DNA of 17,241 nt from the NCBI GenBank assembly GCA_012274165.1, contig JAAPAA010000025.1, positions 1 to 17,241 of the forward strand. Reading direction: 5' to 3'. The position numbers were made by a program, and so were the translations under genes. A model generated the notes under the pieces. The model was given only the letters and a program-made list of their open reading frames with translations, was not told the DNA's origin and did not search any database. Source of the stretch: Thiobacillaceae bacterium (GTDB lineage: Bacteria > Pseudomonadota > Gammaproteobacteria > Burkholderiales > Thiobacillaceae). Below, in pieces: positions 7,499 to 15,561 of the stretch (positions are counted from its first letter, which is position 1; every line of letters begins with the position of its first letter).

Positions 7499-7768
7499 AG
7501 TGTGTTCCTAAAATGATAAGCCGATAACGCGGCGAGCCATGCGCCAGCGCTGGGGGATGCGTAAGATCGCAATGTGAACCGCAGCAACAGCGCCGAGTGG
7601 CGGATGTCAGTAAAGATAGCCAGGAAAAAGGCAAACCAAAAGACCCGTCTGGTCAATTAGTATGAGGGGCCCAAGCGGTCTTGGCAAGGGAAAGCCTTGT
7701 CCGCGCGAGCAGAGACGCCAGAAGCCTGTCCATCCACGGCATCAACGTGGGGCACCTTCATTTCCACA
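7499..7768. other. rlmB-infA intergenic region with small hairpins, no gene seen
   Basis: These 270 bases separate two minus-strand genes, rlmB upstream and infA downstream, so they should contain the rlmB 3' end and the infA promoter and leader. Small perfect stems are CCACG/CGTGG (7734-7750), CAAGG/CCTTG (7685-7699), CCAAG/CTTGG (7671-7684, directly adjoining) and GACC/GGTC (7642-7654). On the minus strand the last is followed by TTTT and more T-rich sequence, a weak terminator candidate for rlmB. I found no convincing promoter hexamers for infA and no plausible small gene. Confidence 0.5.
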
Positions 7769-8521
7769 TTAACTACGCTGACGTACCGTTTCGTACAGGC
7801 ACAAGGCCGCCGAAACCGAGACGTTGAGGCTTTCGACCGTGCCGCCAAGCGGGATCCGCGCGACCTGATCGCAGCTTTGTTTGACCAAACGCCGGATGCC
7901 CTCGCCTTCGGAACCCAGCACCCAGGCAATGCCGGTTTTGGCGTCGATGCCGGACAAGGTCTGGTCACCGTCCATGTCGGCGGCGATGACCCAGATGTTT
8001 TGTTCCTTCAGTTCTTCGATGGTGCGCGCCAGGTTGGTGACCATGATGTAAGGCACGGTTTCGGCGGCGCCCGAGGCGACTTTTTCAACAGTGGCGTTGA
8101 TGCCGACGGCATTGTCTTTCGGTGCGATCACCGCATGCACGCCAAAGGCATCGGCGGAACGCAAAATCGCGCCGAGATTGTGCGGATCGGTGACGCCATC
8201 AAGGATCAACAGCAACGGCGGACCCTTGATGCTTTCCAGAATGTCGTCAAGCGAATGACTCAGTGCAACCGGCTTGACACGCGCAACCACGCCCTGATGC
8301 TTGATGTCCTTGCCTACCAGACGCGCCAGGCGGGCGGGTTCAACTTGCGCGAGATTGACCTGGCAGGTTTTGGCCTGCGCGACCAGATCGCGCGAACGTG
8401 CATCACGGCGGGTTAGATCGAGATAAATCTCCAGCACCCCAGCCGGATCGTGGCGCAAGCGCGCCAATACGGCGTGGAAACCGTAAATCAGTTTCTCTGG
8501 CGACTTGGACTTCTCGGTCAT
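7769..8521 (-). CDS. rlmB: 23S rRNA (guanosine-2'-O-)-methyltransferase RlmB
   Basis: RlmB methylates the ribose of G2251 (E. coli numbering) in the peptidyl-transferase P loop of 23S rRNA. The 250-residue product has the N-terminal L30e-like substrate domain starting with LIYGFHAVLARLRHDP (11-26). The SpoU domain follows: motif 1 DPHNLGAILRSADAFG (112-127, N115 and R121), motif 2 LGSEGEGI (202-209), and motif 3 IPLGGTVESLNVSVSAA (223-239). Length and N terminus match the E. coli enzyme. Its ATG (8521-8519) overlaps the rnr stop (TGA, 8520-8518) as ATGA, a sign of translational coupling. The rnr-rlmB order is the same as in E. coli, which supports RlmB over other SpoU members. Confidence 0.95.
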   Translation of the reverse strand: MTEKSKSPEKLIYGFHAVLARLRHDPAGVLEIYLDLTRRDARSRDLVAQAKTCQVNLAQVEPARLARLVGKDIKHQGVVARVKPVALSHSLDDILESIKGPPLLLILDGVTDPHNLGAILRSADAFGVHAVIAPKDNAVGINATVEKVASGAAETVPYIMVTNLARTIEELKEQNIWVIAADMDGDQTLSGIDAKTGIAWVLGSEGEGIRRLVKQSCDQVARIPLGGTVESLNVSVSAALCLYETVRQRS

Positions 8522-10797
8522 TTCCTTTTGCTGCCCGTTTTAGCTCTGCCCGACTTCTTTTTCGGCGCAGAAAACGCTTCCGTAGTGTCGTCAGCGGACT
8601 CGATCGTCTCGACCAACGCAAAATCAATTTTGCTGGTTTCGATATCGGCGCGCATCACCTTGATCCGCACACGATCACCCAAACGGTAACGTTTGCCGGT
8701 GCGTTCGCCGAGCATCCAGTGTTTGCCCTGGTCGTAATGGAAATAATCCTGACCGAGCTCGGAGACATGTACCAGCCCTTCGATAAAGATTTCGTCCAGC
8801 GCGACAAACATCCCGAAGCTGGTCACCGCGCTGACGGTGCCGTTGTATTCGTCGCCGATGCGGTCACGCATGAAATACGTTTTGAGCCAGGCGTCGACAT
8901 CACGGGTGGCGTCGTCGGCACGGCGCTCAGTCATCGAGCAATGCACCCCCACTTCTACCAAACCCTTGCCAGGCAGTTTTTCGCCCTGCAGTACCGCCTT
9001 GATGCCGCGATGCACCAGCAAATCCGGATAGCGCCGGATCGGCGACGTGAAGTGGGTGTAAGCCTCGTACGCCAGGCCGAAATGCCCCTTGTTGTCCGGA
9101 CTGTAGACCGCCTGCTTGAGCGAACGCAGCATTACGGTTTGCAGCAAACCGGCATCTGGACGCGGCTTGATCTGCTCCAGCAGTGTGGCGTAATCCTTGG
9201 CGTGCGGCTTGTCACCGCCCGCCAAATCCAGACCAAACTCGGCCATGAAGCCACGCAGCGCAGCAAGCTTCTCGGGGGTCGGGCCTTCGTGAACGCGGAA
9301 CAGTGCGGGCTGCTGGTTGGCGTGCAGATAATCCGACGCGCACACGTTGGCTGCCAGCATGCATTCCTCGATGATGCGGTGAGCGTCGTTGCGGATCACC
9401 GGCACGATGGCCTTGATCTTGCCTTCGTCGTCGAACTGCATCTGCGTTTCGGTCGAGCCGAAATCGATCGCGCCGCGTTTGGCGCGTGCTTTCAGCAAGG
9501 TGCGGAAGAGTTTATCCAGCGCCTGCAAATGCGGCATCAACGCAGCCTGTTTCGCATCGGGCTGGGTAGCAGCGGACAACCAGTCCCACACCTGGTTGTA
9601 GGTCAGGCGCGCATGCGAAAAAATCACCGCCGGGTAGAAACGATATTCCTTGATGCTGCCGGTGCTGCTAATTTGCATGTCGCACACCATCGACAGGCGG
9701 TCGACTTCCGGATTCAGCGAACACAGGCCATTGGACAGAGCCTCGGGCAACATGGGGATAACGCGGCGCGGGAAATACACCGAATTGCCGCGTTCATAGC
9801 CTTCGGTGTCGAGCGCGTCATGCGGCTTGACGTAATGACTGACATCGGCAATCGCAACGATCAGGCGGAAGCCGCTGCGGCCAAGCGGTTCGCAATACAC
9901 CGCATCATCGAAATCGCGTGCCGTTTCGCCGTCGATGGTCACCAGCGGCAAGTGACGAATGTCTTCGCGCCCAGCCATGTCTTTCTTCAATACCTTGTTC
10001 GGCAAGGCAGCCGCCTGTTTTTCCACCTCGGGCGGAAAAACATACGGCAGGTCGTGCTTGCGCAACGCAATCTCGATTTCCATGCCGGGGCCGGTGTAGC
10101 TGCCGAGAATTTCGCTGACGCGGCCAATGGCTTCATTGTGTGCGCCCGGCTGGGTGACGATTTCCACCGTCACCACCTGGCCGGATTGCGCTGCGCCCTC
10201 GTTTCCTGCCGGGACGAGAATGTCCTGATTGATGCGGCGGTTTTCCGCGATCAAAAACCCGATGCCATCTTCAAAATAATAGCGGCCGACGACAAACTGG
10301 TTGACGTGCTCCAGCACCTCGACAATCTTGCCTTCACGCCGTCCACGCCGGTCAAAGCCGGCCACCCGCACCAGCACCTTGTCGCCGTGCAGCACGCGGT
10401 GCATTTCCTTGGGCGACAAAAACAGATCGTCGCCGCCATCTTCGGGCGAGACAAAACCAAATCCATCCGGATGGCCTTCGACCCGGCCTTTGATGAGATC
10501 CAGCTTGTCGGGCAGACAGAGCAGACGCTTGCGGTTCAGCATCAGTTGGCCATCGCGCTGCATCGCACCGAGGCGGCGCTGGAATAATTCGCGCTCGTCG
10601 TCGGTAATTTTCAGTTGCTCGGCAAACGCATCCGCATCGACAGGACAGCCCGCCTCGGCCAGCAATTGCAAAATGTATTCGCGGCTGGGCAAGGGTGATT
10701 CGTAGCGTTCGATTTCACGCTCGTAGAATGGATCGGCCAGGCGAATCGCCGGGATTTGGTGTTTGGCTGCGCGGCTGCGCGATTTGTTCGTTGACAA
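8518..10797 (-). CDS. rnr: Ribonuclease R
   Basis: RNase R is a processive 3'-5' exoribonuclease that degrades structured RNA, including rRNA and mRNA fragments. The 759-residue protein has an N-terminal region with the PLPSREYILQLL start of a winged-helix domain, cold-shock-type RNA-binding domains (for example GHPDGFGFVSPEDGGDDLF, 108-126), and the RNB catalytic domain. The metal-binding aspartates lie in TIDGETARDFDDAVY (287-301; D289, D295, D297, D298). A C-terminal S1 domain (about 645-734) and a basic tail rich in lysine and arginine follow. The start is TTG at 10797; no ATG or GTG nearby would keep the family N terminus, and an AGAG-rich stretch lies just upstream. This start codon overlaps, on the opposite strand, the -35 box of the tRNA-Leu promoter. 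A 729-codon frame antisense to this gene is a codon-bias shadow. Confidence 0.95.
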   Translation of the reverse strand: MSTNKSRSRAAKHQIPAIRLADPFYEREIERYESPLPSREYILQLLAEAGCPVDADAFAEQLKITDDERELFQRRLGAMQRDGQLMLNRKRLLCLPDKLDLIKGRVEGHPDGFGFVSPEDGGDDLFLSPKEMHRVLHGDKVLVRVAGFDRRGRREGKIVEVLEHVNQFVVGRYYFEDGIGFLIAENRRINQDILVPAGNEGAAQSGQVVTVEIVTQPGAHNEAIGRVSEILGSYTGPGMEIEIALRKHDLPYVFPPEVEKQAAALPNKVLKKDMAGREDIRHLPLVTIDGETARDFDDAVYCEPLGRSGFRLIVAIADVSHYVKPHDALDTEGYERGNSVYFPRRVIPMLPEALSNGLCSLNPEVDRLSMVCDMQISSTGSIKEYRFYPAVIFSHARLTYNQVWDWLSAATQPDAKQAALMPHLQALDKLFRTLLKARAKRGAIDFGSTETQMQFDDEGKIKAIVPVIRNDAHRIIEECMLAANVCASDYLHANQQPALFRVHEGPTPEKLAALRGFMAEFGLDLAGGDKPHAKDYATLLEQIKPRPDAGLLQTVMLRSLKQAVYSPDNKGHFGLAYEAYTHFTSPIRRYPDLLVHRGIKAVLQGEKLPGKGLVEVGVHCSMTERRADDATRDVDAWLKTYFMRDRIGDEYNGTVSAVTSFGMFVALDEIFIEGLVHVSELGQDYFHYDQGKHWMLGERTGKRYRLGDRVRIKVMRADIETSKIDFALVETIESADDTTEAFSAPKKKSGRAKTGSKRK

Positions 10798-10819
10798 TTT
10801 ATTCTCTGCTCTCTAGAAT
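10791..10819 (+). promoter_or_regulatory. Near-consensus sigma-70 promoter of tRNA-Leu
   Basis: TTGACA at 10791-10796 and TAGAAT at 10814-10819 are separated by the ideal 17 bases, and the tRNA begins 12 bases after the -10 box. The GC-rich stretch after it (GCGCGCC, 10820 onward) resembles the discriminator of stringently controlled stable-RNA promoters. The -35 box is also the complement of the first rnr codons. Confidence 0.85.
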
Positions 10820-10831
10820 GCGCGCCTTATT

Positions 10832-10916
10832 GCCCAGATGGCGGAATTGGTAGACGCGCACGGTTCAGGTCCGTGTGCCGCAAGGTGTGGAGGTTCGAGT
10901 CCTCTTCTGGGCACCA
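10832..10916 (+). tRNA. tRNA-Leu, anticodon CAG
   Basis: The acceptor stem pairs GCCCAGA (10832-10838) with TCTGGGC (10906-10912), followed by discriminator A and an encoded CCA (10914-10916). The anticodon arm is CACGG-TTCAGGT-CCGTG, giving anticodon CAG, which reads the leucine codon CUG. A long variable arm (around GCC-GCAA-GGT) marks a class II tRNA, and the T arm contains GGTTCGAGTCC. It lies on the plus strand between two minus-strand genes, purA and rnr, and has its own promoter and terminator. Confidence 0.97.
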
Positions 10917-10921
10917 GTTGT

Positions 10922-10956
10922 AAGCAAAAAGCCGACCTCGTGTCGGCTTTTTGCTT
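10922..10956. terminator. Bidirectional intrinsic terminator of tRNA-Leu and purA
   Basis: A perfect 15-bp stem pairs AAGCAAAAAGCCGAC (10922-10936) with GTCGGCTTTTTGCTT (10942-10956) around the five-base loop CTCGT. The GC core flanked by A5 and T5 makes it work in both directions. It lies six bases after the tRNA CCA on the plus strand and 21 bases after the purA stop on the minus strand. It therefore should block purA read-through into rnr. Confidence 0.93.
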
Positions 10957-10977
10957 GTGTAGCTTGAATGTCAGGCA

Positions 10978-12291
10978 TTACGCCTCGTAGGGGTGGCGAC
11001 GCACGATCGTCTCCACCCGGTCCGGTCCGGTCGACACCACGTCCACCGGCACTTCGCACAACGCTTCCATCCGCTTCAGGTAGGTTCGCGCTTTTTGCGG
11101 CAGCTTGTCGAATTCCTGTACGCCCACCGTGGTATCGCTCCAGCCGGGCAAGTCTTCGTAGATCGGCTCGACATGGGCGATCGATTCAGCGCCCACTGGC
11201 AGGATGTCACACACCTCACCGTCGATTTTATAACCGACGCACACACGCACGGTTTCCAGTCCGTCGAGCACGTCGAGCTTGGTCACGCACAGCCCCGACA
11301 CACCGTTGATCTGGATCGAGCGCTTGAGTGCTGCGGCATCAAACCAGCCACAGCGGCGAGCGCGGCCGGTGGTGGCGCCCACCTCATGGCCTTTCTCACC
11401 GAGATACTGGCCGACGTCATCGAACAGTTCGGTCGGGAACGGCCCGGAGCCGACACGCGTGGTATAGGCCTTGGTGATGCCCAGCACGTAATGCAGCGTA
11501 TTCGGGCCCACGCCGGCGCCGGTGGCGGCGCCACCAGCGGTGCAGTTGGAAGACGTCACAAACGGGTAGGTGCCGTGGTCAATGTCGAGCAGGGTGCCCT
11601 GTGCGCCTTCGAACAGCAGGTTGCTGCCTGCCTTGTTGGCCTCGTACAGGCTGCGCGGCACGTCGGCGATCATCGGCTTCAGGCGGTCGGCCATGCCCAT
11701 CATGCTGTCGAGCGACTGGTTAAAATCGACCACCTCTGTCTTGTAGTAATTTTTCAGCATGAAGTTGTGGTGGTCGAGCACCTCGCCCAGCTTGGCGGCA
11801 AAACGTTCGCGGTGGAACAGATCCTGCAAACGCAACGCGCGGCGCGCCACCTTGTCTTCGTAGGCGGGACCGATGCCGCGCCCGGTGGTGCCGATTTTTC
11901 CTGCGCCCTTGGCGATCTCGCGCGCCTGATCGAGCGCGACGTGGTGCGGCATGATGAGCGGGCAGGCTCCGCTGAGTTTGAGGCGGCCCGCCACGTCAAC
12001 CCCGGCTGCCAGCAGCATGTCCATTTCTTCCAGCAACGCGGTCGGCGATAACACCACGCCGTTGCCGATATAGCAGGTGACGTTGTCACGCAGAATGCCG
12101 GACGGAATCAGGTGCAACACGGTTTTCTTGCCCGCCACCGCCAGGGTGTGCCCTGCATTGTGACCGCCCTGAAAGCGCACCACGCCCTGCGCGCGGTCGG
12201 TCAGCCAGTCGACAATCTTGCCTTTTCCTTCATCGCCCCACTGGGTGCCGATGACGACGACGTTTTTTGCTGCCACGTTTTTTGTTACCAC
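10978..12291 (-). CDS. purA: Adenylosuccinate synthetase
   Basis: PurA joins IMP and aspartate using GTP to make adenylosuccinate, the first committed step to AMP. The 437-residue product is highly similar to E. coli PurA (432). It has GTQWGDEGKGKIVD (15-28) with the catalytic aspartate D20, FQGGHNAGHT with H48, the GTTGRGIGPAYEDK IMP loop, FEGAQGTLLDIDHGTYP, and TKLDVLDG near the C-terminal third. The start is GTG 12291, with AGGGAG about eight bases upstream. The N terminus is a few residues longer than in E. coli. It is the last gene of the hflX-hflK-hflC-yjeT-hisZ-purA cluster, 17 bases after hisZ, and is followed by the strong bidirectional hairpin. Confidence 0.97.
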   Translation of the reverse strand: MVTKNVAAKNVVVIGTQWGDEGKGKIVDWLTDRAQGVVRFQGGHNAGHTLAVAGKKTVLHLIPSGILRDNVTCYIGNGVVLSPTALLEEMDMLLAAGVDVAGRLKLSGACPLIMPHHVALDQAREIAKGAGKIGTTGRGIGPAYEDKVARRALRLQDLFHRERFAAKLGEVLDHHNFMLKNYYKTEVVDFNQSLDSMMGMADRLKPMIADVPRSLYEANKAGSNLLFEGAQGTLLDIDHGTYPFVTSSNCTAGGAATGAGVGPNTLHYVLGITKAYTTRVGSGPFPTELFDDVGQYLGEKGHEVGATTGRARRCGWFDAAALKRSIQINGVSGLCVTKLDVLDGLETVRVCVGYKIDGEVCDILPVGAESIAHVEPIYEDLPGWSDTTVGVQEFDKLPQKARTYLKRMEALCEVPVDVVSTGPDRVETIVRRHPYEA

Positions 12292-12308
12292 AGCGAAGTC
12301 TCCCTAAT

Positions 12309-13274
12309 TTATTGTGTATTGGAACTGGCCAGGACCAGTTCACGCAAATCCAGACTGAAACCGGTGGCCGGACGCGCCCGGCCGAATACCCGCCCCACTT
12401 CGTCGTAGCGCCCGCCCTGTGCAATCGCATGGCTGCGCCCGCCCGTGTAGGCGGCAAACACTACTCCGCTGTGATAGCCGTAGCCACGCAACTCGGCCAG
12501 ATCATAGGCTGCAACGACATTGGTCAGTCCCCGATCGAGCACTTCCAGCGTATCCAGTGCAGCCTGCACCGCCGGCAGTTGCGGCAGGCGTGCGCGCGCC
12601 TCGGCCAGCACGCTGCGGTCGCCATACAAGTGCGGCAACGCAGCAAAGGCATCCCGCAACGCCGCTGACAGCCCTGCGGTGAGCACGGCCACCGCGCTGC
12701 TGTCCTTGGCCTGCAAAGCACCAAACAACTGATGCTCAAGCTCGTCGCTCAAGCCCGCTTCACGCGCCAGCGCACGGTAAACCCCAACATGGCCGATGTC
12801 GAGTTGAAGGGTTTTAACGCCACACGCCGACAGCCCCTGCAGCATCAAGGTCAGAATTTCGAGGTCGGCTTCGGCACCCGGTTCGCCATACAGCTCGGCA
12901 CCGATCTGAATCGGCTCACGCGAGCGATGAAACCCATCGGACTGGGTATGCAGCACACTGCCTGCGTAGCACAAGCGATTGACCGAATGGGCCGCCAGCA
13001 GATGCGCATCGATACGCGCCACCTGCGGCGTGATGTCGGCGCGCACGCCCATCAGGCGTCCAGATAGTTGATCAACCAGCTTGAAGGTTTTGAGGTCGAG
13101 ATCAGCGCCCACCCCTGTCAACAGCGAATCGACATACTCCATTAGCGGCGGAATCACCAACTGGTAGCCATGGCTGCGGAACAGGTCGAGCAACGCACGC
13201 CGCATCTCCTCCATGCGCCAGGCTTGTGGCGGCAGCACATCTTCTACATTTTCAGGGAGCAACCAGGCGGCCAT
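12309..13274 (-). CDS. hisZ: ATP phosphoribosyltransferase regulatory subunit HisZ, short form
   Basis: HisZ is a catalytically inactive histidyl-tRNA-synthetase-like protein. It pairs with short-form HisG for the first step of histidine synthesis and carries histidine feedback. The 321-residue protein shows the WLLPENVEDVLPPQA N terminus, GVRADITPQVARID, REPIQIGAELYG and the C-terminal GGRYDEVGRVFGRARPATGFSLDLREL. The GGRYDE and FSLDLREL parts correspond to HisRS motif regions. Beta- and gammaproteobacterial HisZ proteins are usually about 380-395 residues and continue for roughly 60 residues beyond the DLREL segment. This one stops ten residues after it, 17 bases before purA. There is no room for a frameshifted remainder, so the shortening looks like a real deletion. 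The ATG at 13274 matches the family start but has no clear Shine-Dalgarno; it follows yjeT by 14 bases. The link to hflKC and purA is conserved in betaproteobacteria. Confidence 0.92.
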   Translation of the reverse strand: MAAWLLPENVEDVLPPQAWRMEEMRRALLDLFRSHGYQLVIPPLMEYVDSLLTGVGADLDLKTFKLVDQLSGRLMGVRADITPQVARIDAHLLAAHSVNRLCYAGSVLHTQSDGFHRSREPIQIGAELYGEPGAEADLEILTLMLQGLSACGVKTLQLDIGHVGVYRALAREAGLSDELEHQLFGALQAKDSSAVAVLTAGLSAALRDAFAALPHLYGDRSVLAEARARLPQLPAVQAALDTLEVLDRGLTNVVAAYDLAELRGYGYHSGVVFAAYTGGRSHAIAQGGRYDEVGRVFGRARPATGFSLDLRELVLASSNTQ

Positions 13275-13288
13275 CTCAGTTCAACACT

Positions 13289-13477
13289 TCAATTCAACAT
13301 CATCAACAAAAAAACGCCGCCCAACATCGAGGCAGCGCCGATGAAACGCAATTGGCCATCGCTGAGTTCCAGCACCCTGCGAAAGCCGTCACGCCATACG
13401 ACAGGGGCGGCAAATGGCAGCACTCCTTCAATCACCAGCAACAAGCCGATTGCACCAAGCCAGTCAAAACCGGTCAT
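13289..13477 (-). CDS. yjeT: YjeT-like small membrane protein (DUF2065)
   Basis: The 62-residue protein has two predicted membrane segments (about residues 6-26 and 43-61). They flank a short polar stretch with VVWRDGFRRVLELSDGQLRFIG. It aligns by eye with E. coli YjeT, which shares the LLLVxEGxxP, W and LRFxG pattern and sits between hflC and purA there too. The ATG (13477-13475) overlaps the hflC stop by four bases (ATGA), suggesting coupled translation and a role with the HflKC complex, though none is established. Function unknown. Confidence 0.9.
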   Translation of the reverse strand: MTGFDWLGAIGLLLVIEGVLPFAAPVVWRDGFRRVLELSDGQLRFIGAASMLGGVFLLMMLN

Positions 13478-14355
13478 TTACCGCCGGCAGCGCGCGGGTT
13501 CTTCATGTATTTGAAGAAGTCAGCGCTGGGGTCGAGCACCATCACGTCGCTCTTGCTCTTGAAGCTTTCCCGGTAGGCCTGCATCGAGCGATAGAACGCG
13601 TAAAACTCGGGGTTTTTGCCATATGACGCCGCATACACCGCGGACGCTTTGGCATCGCCCTCACCCTTGACGCGCTGGGCGTCACGATACGCTTCAGCGA
13701 CGATGACCTCTTTCTGCTTGTCAGCATCGGCCTTGATTTTTTCTGCCTCGGCAGCGCCAGTCGAGCGCAACTCATTGGCCACCTGCTTGCGCTCGGCTTC
13801 CATTCGGCGATAGACGTTTTCCGACACGGCTTCCGGCAGGTCGACTCGCTTGATCCGCACATCGACCACCTGAACGCCGATTTTTCGCGCATCCTGGTCG
13901 GCTTTGGAACGGATGATGCTCATGATTTCCTCGCGACGCCCGGATACCACTTCGTTGATGGTGCGCTTGCCGAATTCGGCGCGAAGGCCGTCATTGACAG
14001 TCTGGTTCAAGCGGATCTGTGCGCGCATTTCATCGCCACCCACCGAAACGTAGAACTGCCGCGCATCAATCACGCGCCATTTGATGAACGAATCCACCAG
14101 CACGTTTTTCTTTTCCGAAGTAATGAAACGCTCGGGATCGAGCGCATCCAGCGTTTGAATCCGGGTGTCAAAGTAACGTATGTTCTGCACCAGCGGCAGC
14201 TTGAAATACAGGCCCGGCTTTTTCTTCACCGACACCACCTCACCCAGCTGGAACACCAGCGCATTCTGCCGCTGATCCACGGTAAACACGCTCCCGCTCA
14301 GCACCACCAGCCCGATCAGCAGAACAACCAGCAACGATCCGATACGCTTGTTCAT
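13474..14355 (-). CDS. hflC: HflC, SPFH/prohibitin membrane protein, FtsH modulator
   Basis: HflC forms with HflK a large membrane cage that encloses and modulates the FtsH protease. The 293-residue protein has an N-terminal membrane anchor (about 6-24) and then the SPFH domain beginning SVFTVDQRQNALVFQLGE. VKKKPGLYFKLPLVQNIRYFDTRIQTLD follows in two conserved blocks, and NEVVSGRREEIM lies in the middle. A long charged coiled coil, rich in A, E and K (about 190-240), precedes the YGKNPEFYAFYRSMQAY segment. The length equals the family norm. Its ATG (14355-14353) overlaps the hflK stop as ATGA, so HflK and HflC are made in coupled fashion. Confidence 0.96.
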   Translation of the reverse strand: MNKRIGSLLVVLLIGLVVLSGSVFTVDQRQNALVFQLGEVVSVKKKPGLYFKLPLVQNIRYFDTRIQTLDALDPERFITSEKKNVLVDSFIKWRVIDARQFYVSVGGDEMRAQIRLNQTVNDGLRAEFGKRTINEVVSGRREEIMSIIRSKADQDARKIGVQVVDVRIKRVDLPEAVSENVYRRMEAERKQVANELRSTGAAEAEKIKADADKQKEVIVAEAYRDAQRVKGEGDAKASAVYAASYGKNPEFYAFYRSMQAYRESFKSKSDVMVLDPSADFFKYMKNPRAAGGK

Positions 14356-15551
14356 GGCCGATCCTCCCGGTCACGACTGCGCAAAGCATCGCGCGAACGT
14401 ACATCCACCGCTGCTGGCGGCGTCGCAGCAGGAGCTACAGCAGCAGGATGCGACAGCACGTCTGGCGCGCCACTATAGGGCTGGCTCACGATTTGCTGCA
14501 ATTTATCGAGCGGCAAATAGAGCAGGCTGTTGCCGCCCTTCTGATCCACCAATACTTTGCTGGTGTTGTTCATCACGGTCTGCATGGTGTCGAGATACAT
14601 ACGCTGTCGCGTAACCTGAGGCGCTTTCTGATATTCGGTGACAATCTGGGCAAAGCGACTGGCTTCACCCTCTGCATTGGCGATCACCGCCAGCTTGTAA
14701 CCATCGGCTTCTGCCTTCAAACGCGAGGCCAGACCACGGGCGCGCGGCACCACATCATTGAAATAGGCCTCGGCTTCATTTTTCGATCGCTCGCGGTCCT
14801 GTCCTGCCTTGACCGCGTCGTCGAATGCAGCCTGCACCTGTTCAGGCGGCTGGATGTTCTGCAGGGTCACCTGGCTGATGCTGATACCGGTGTTGTAGCG
14901 ATCGAGTATCTGTTGCATCAGCAGTTTGGCGCGCGCCGCGATATCAGCACGACCTTCATACAACACGCAATCCATCTTGCTTTTGCCCACAATCTCGCGC
15001 ATCGAGGTTTCCGCCACTTGCAGCACCGTATCTTCCGGTGAGCGATTGACGAACAACAACTCTTTGGGGTCTTTCAAAATGTATTGCACTGCAAACTGCA
15101 GATCGATGATGTTCTCATCGTCCGTCAGCATCAGCGACTCTTTCAGAATCTTGTTTTTGACGGCGGTACGGTAGCCAATTTCGACCGTACGCACCTGGTC
15201 GACGTTAACCATCTCACGCGACTCGATCGGCCAGGGAAAATGCCAATGCGGGCCCGGCTCGGTGGTTTCGACATATTGACCAAAACGCAGCACCACGCCG
15301 CGCTGGCCTGTATCCACAATATAAAAGCCGCTGGCTATCCATACCAGCGCCAACAAGCCCACCAGCAACCCCATCAGGTTGCCTCCGCCCGTCAGGCCAC
15401 CGGGTGATCCGCCACCCGAGCCGTCCCCCTTGCCGCCAAACAGTCCATTCAGGCGTTCATTGACGCGCCGCCACATCTCGTCCAGATCAGGCGGGCCGCT
15501 GTTTTTGTTGCCACTACCTTTGTTGCCCCATTGCGGGTCGTTCCAGGCCAT
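14352..15551 (-). CDS. hflK: HflK, SPFH/prohibitin membrane protein, FtsH modulator
   Basis: HflK is the partner of HflC in the FtsH-associated membrane complex. The 399-residue protein starts MAWNDPQWGN and has a glycine-rich, flexible cytoplasmic N terminus (about 9-58) as in other HflK proteins. One membrane helix spans about 58-79, followed by an SPFH domain that begins FYIVDTGQRGVVLRFGQYVET. The block GPHWHFPWPIE, the segment NIQPPEQVQAAFDDAVKA, and a coiled coil of about 260-320 follow. The tail is alanine/proline-rich and ends in charged residues. The ATG at 15551 lies ten bases after the hflX stop; the ribosome binding site is weak. Length is slightly below E. coli (419). Confidence 0.96.
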   Translation of the reverse strand: MAWNDPQWGNKGSGNKNSGPPDLDEMWRRVNERLNGLFGGKGDGSGGGSPGGLTGGGNLMGLLVGLLALVWIASGFYIVDTGQRGVVLRFGQYVETTEPGPHWHFPWPIESREMVNVDQVRTVEIGYRTAVKNKILKESLMLTDDENIIDLQFAVQYILKDPKELLFVNRSPEDTVLQVAETSMREIVGKSKMDCVLYEGRADIAARAKLLMQQILDRYNTGISISQVTLQNIQPPEQVQAAFDDAVKAGQDRERSKNEAEAYFNDVVPRARGLASRLKAEADGYKLAVIANAEGEASRFAQIVTEYQKAPQVTRQRMYLDTMQTVMNNTSKVLVDQKGGNSLLYLPLDKLQQIVSQPYSGAPDVLSHPAAVAPAATPPAAVDVRSRDALRSRDREDRP

Positions 15552-15561
15552 ATTGATTACT

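Noticed and set aside
8398..10587. A 729-codon open frame on the plus strand antisense to rnr
   Set aside because: It lies wholly opposite rnr and rlmB, which have clear family motifs. The translation has no recognisable domain, and long antisense frames are expected in GC-rich genes with biased third positions.
10993..12051. A 352-codon plus-strand frame antisense to purA
   Set aside because: It is fully inside the well-conserved purA and has no coding character of its own.
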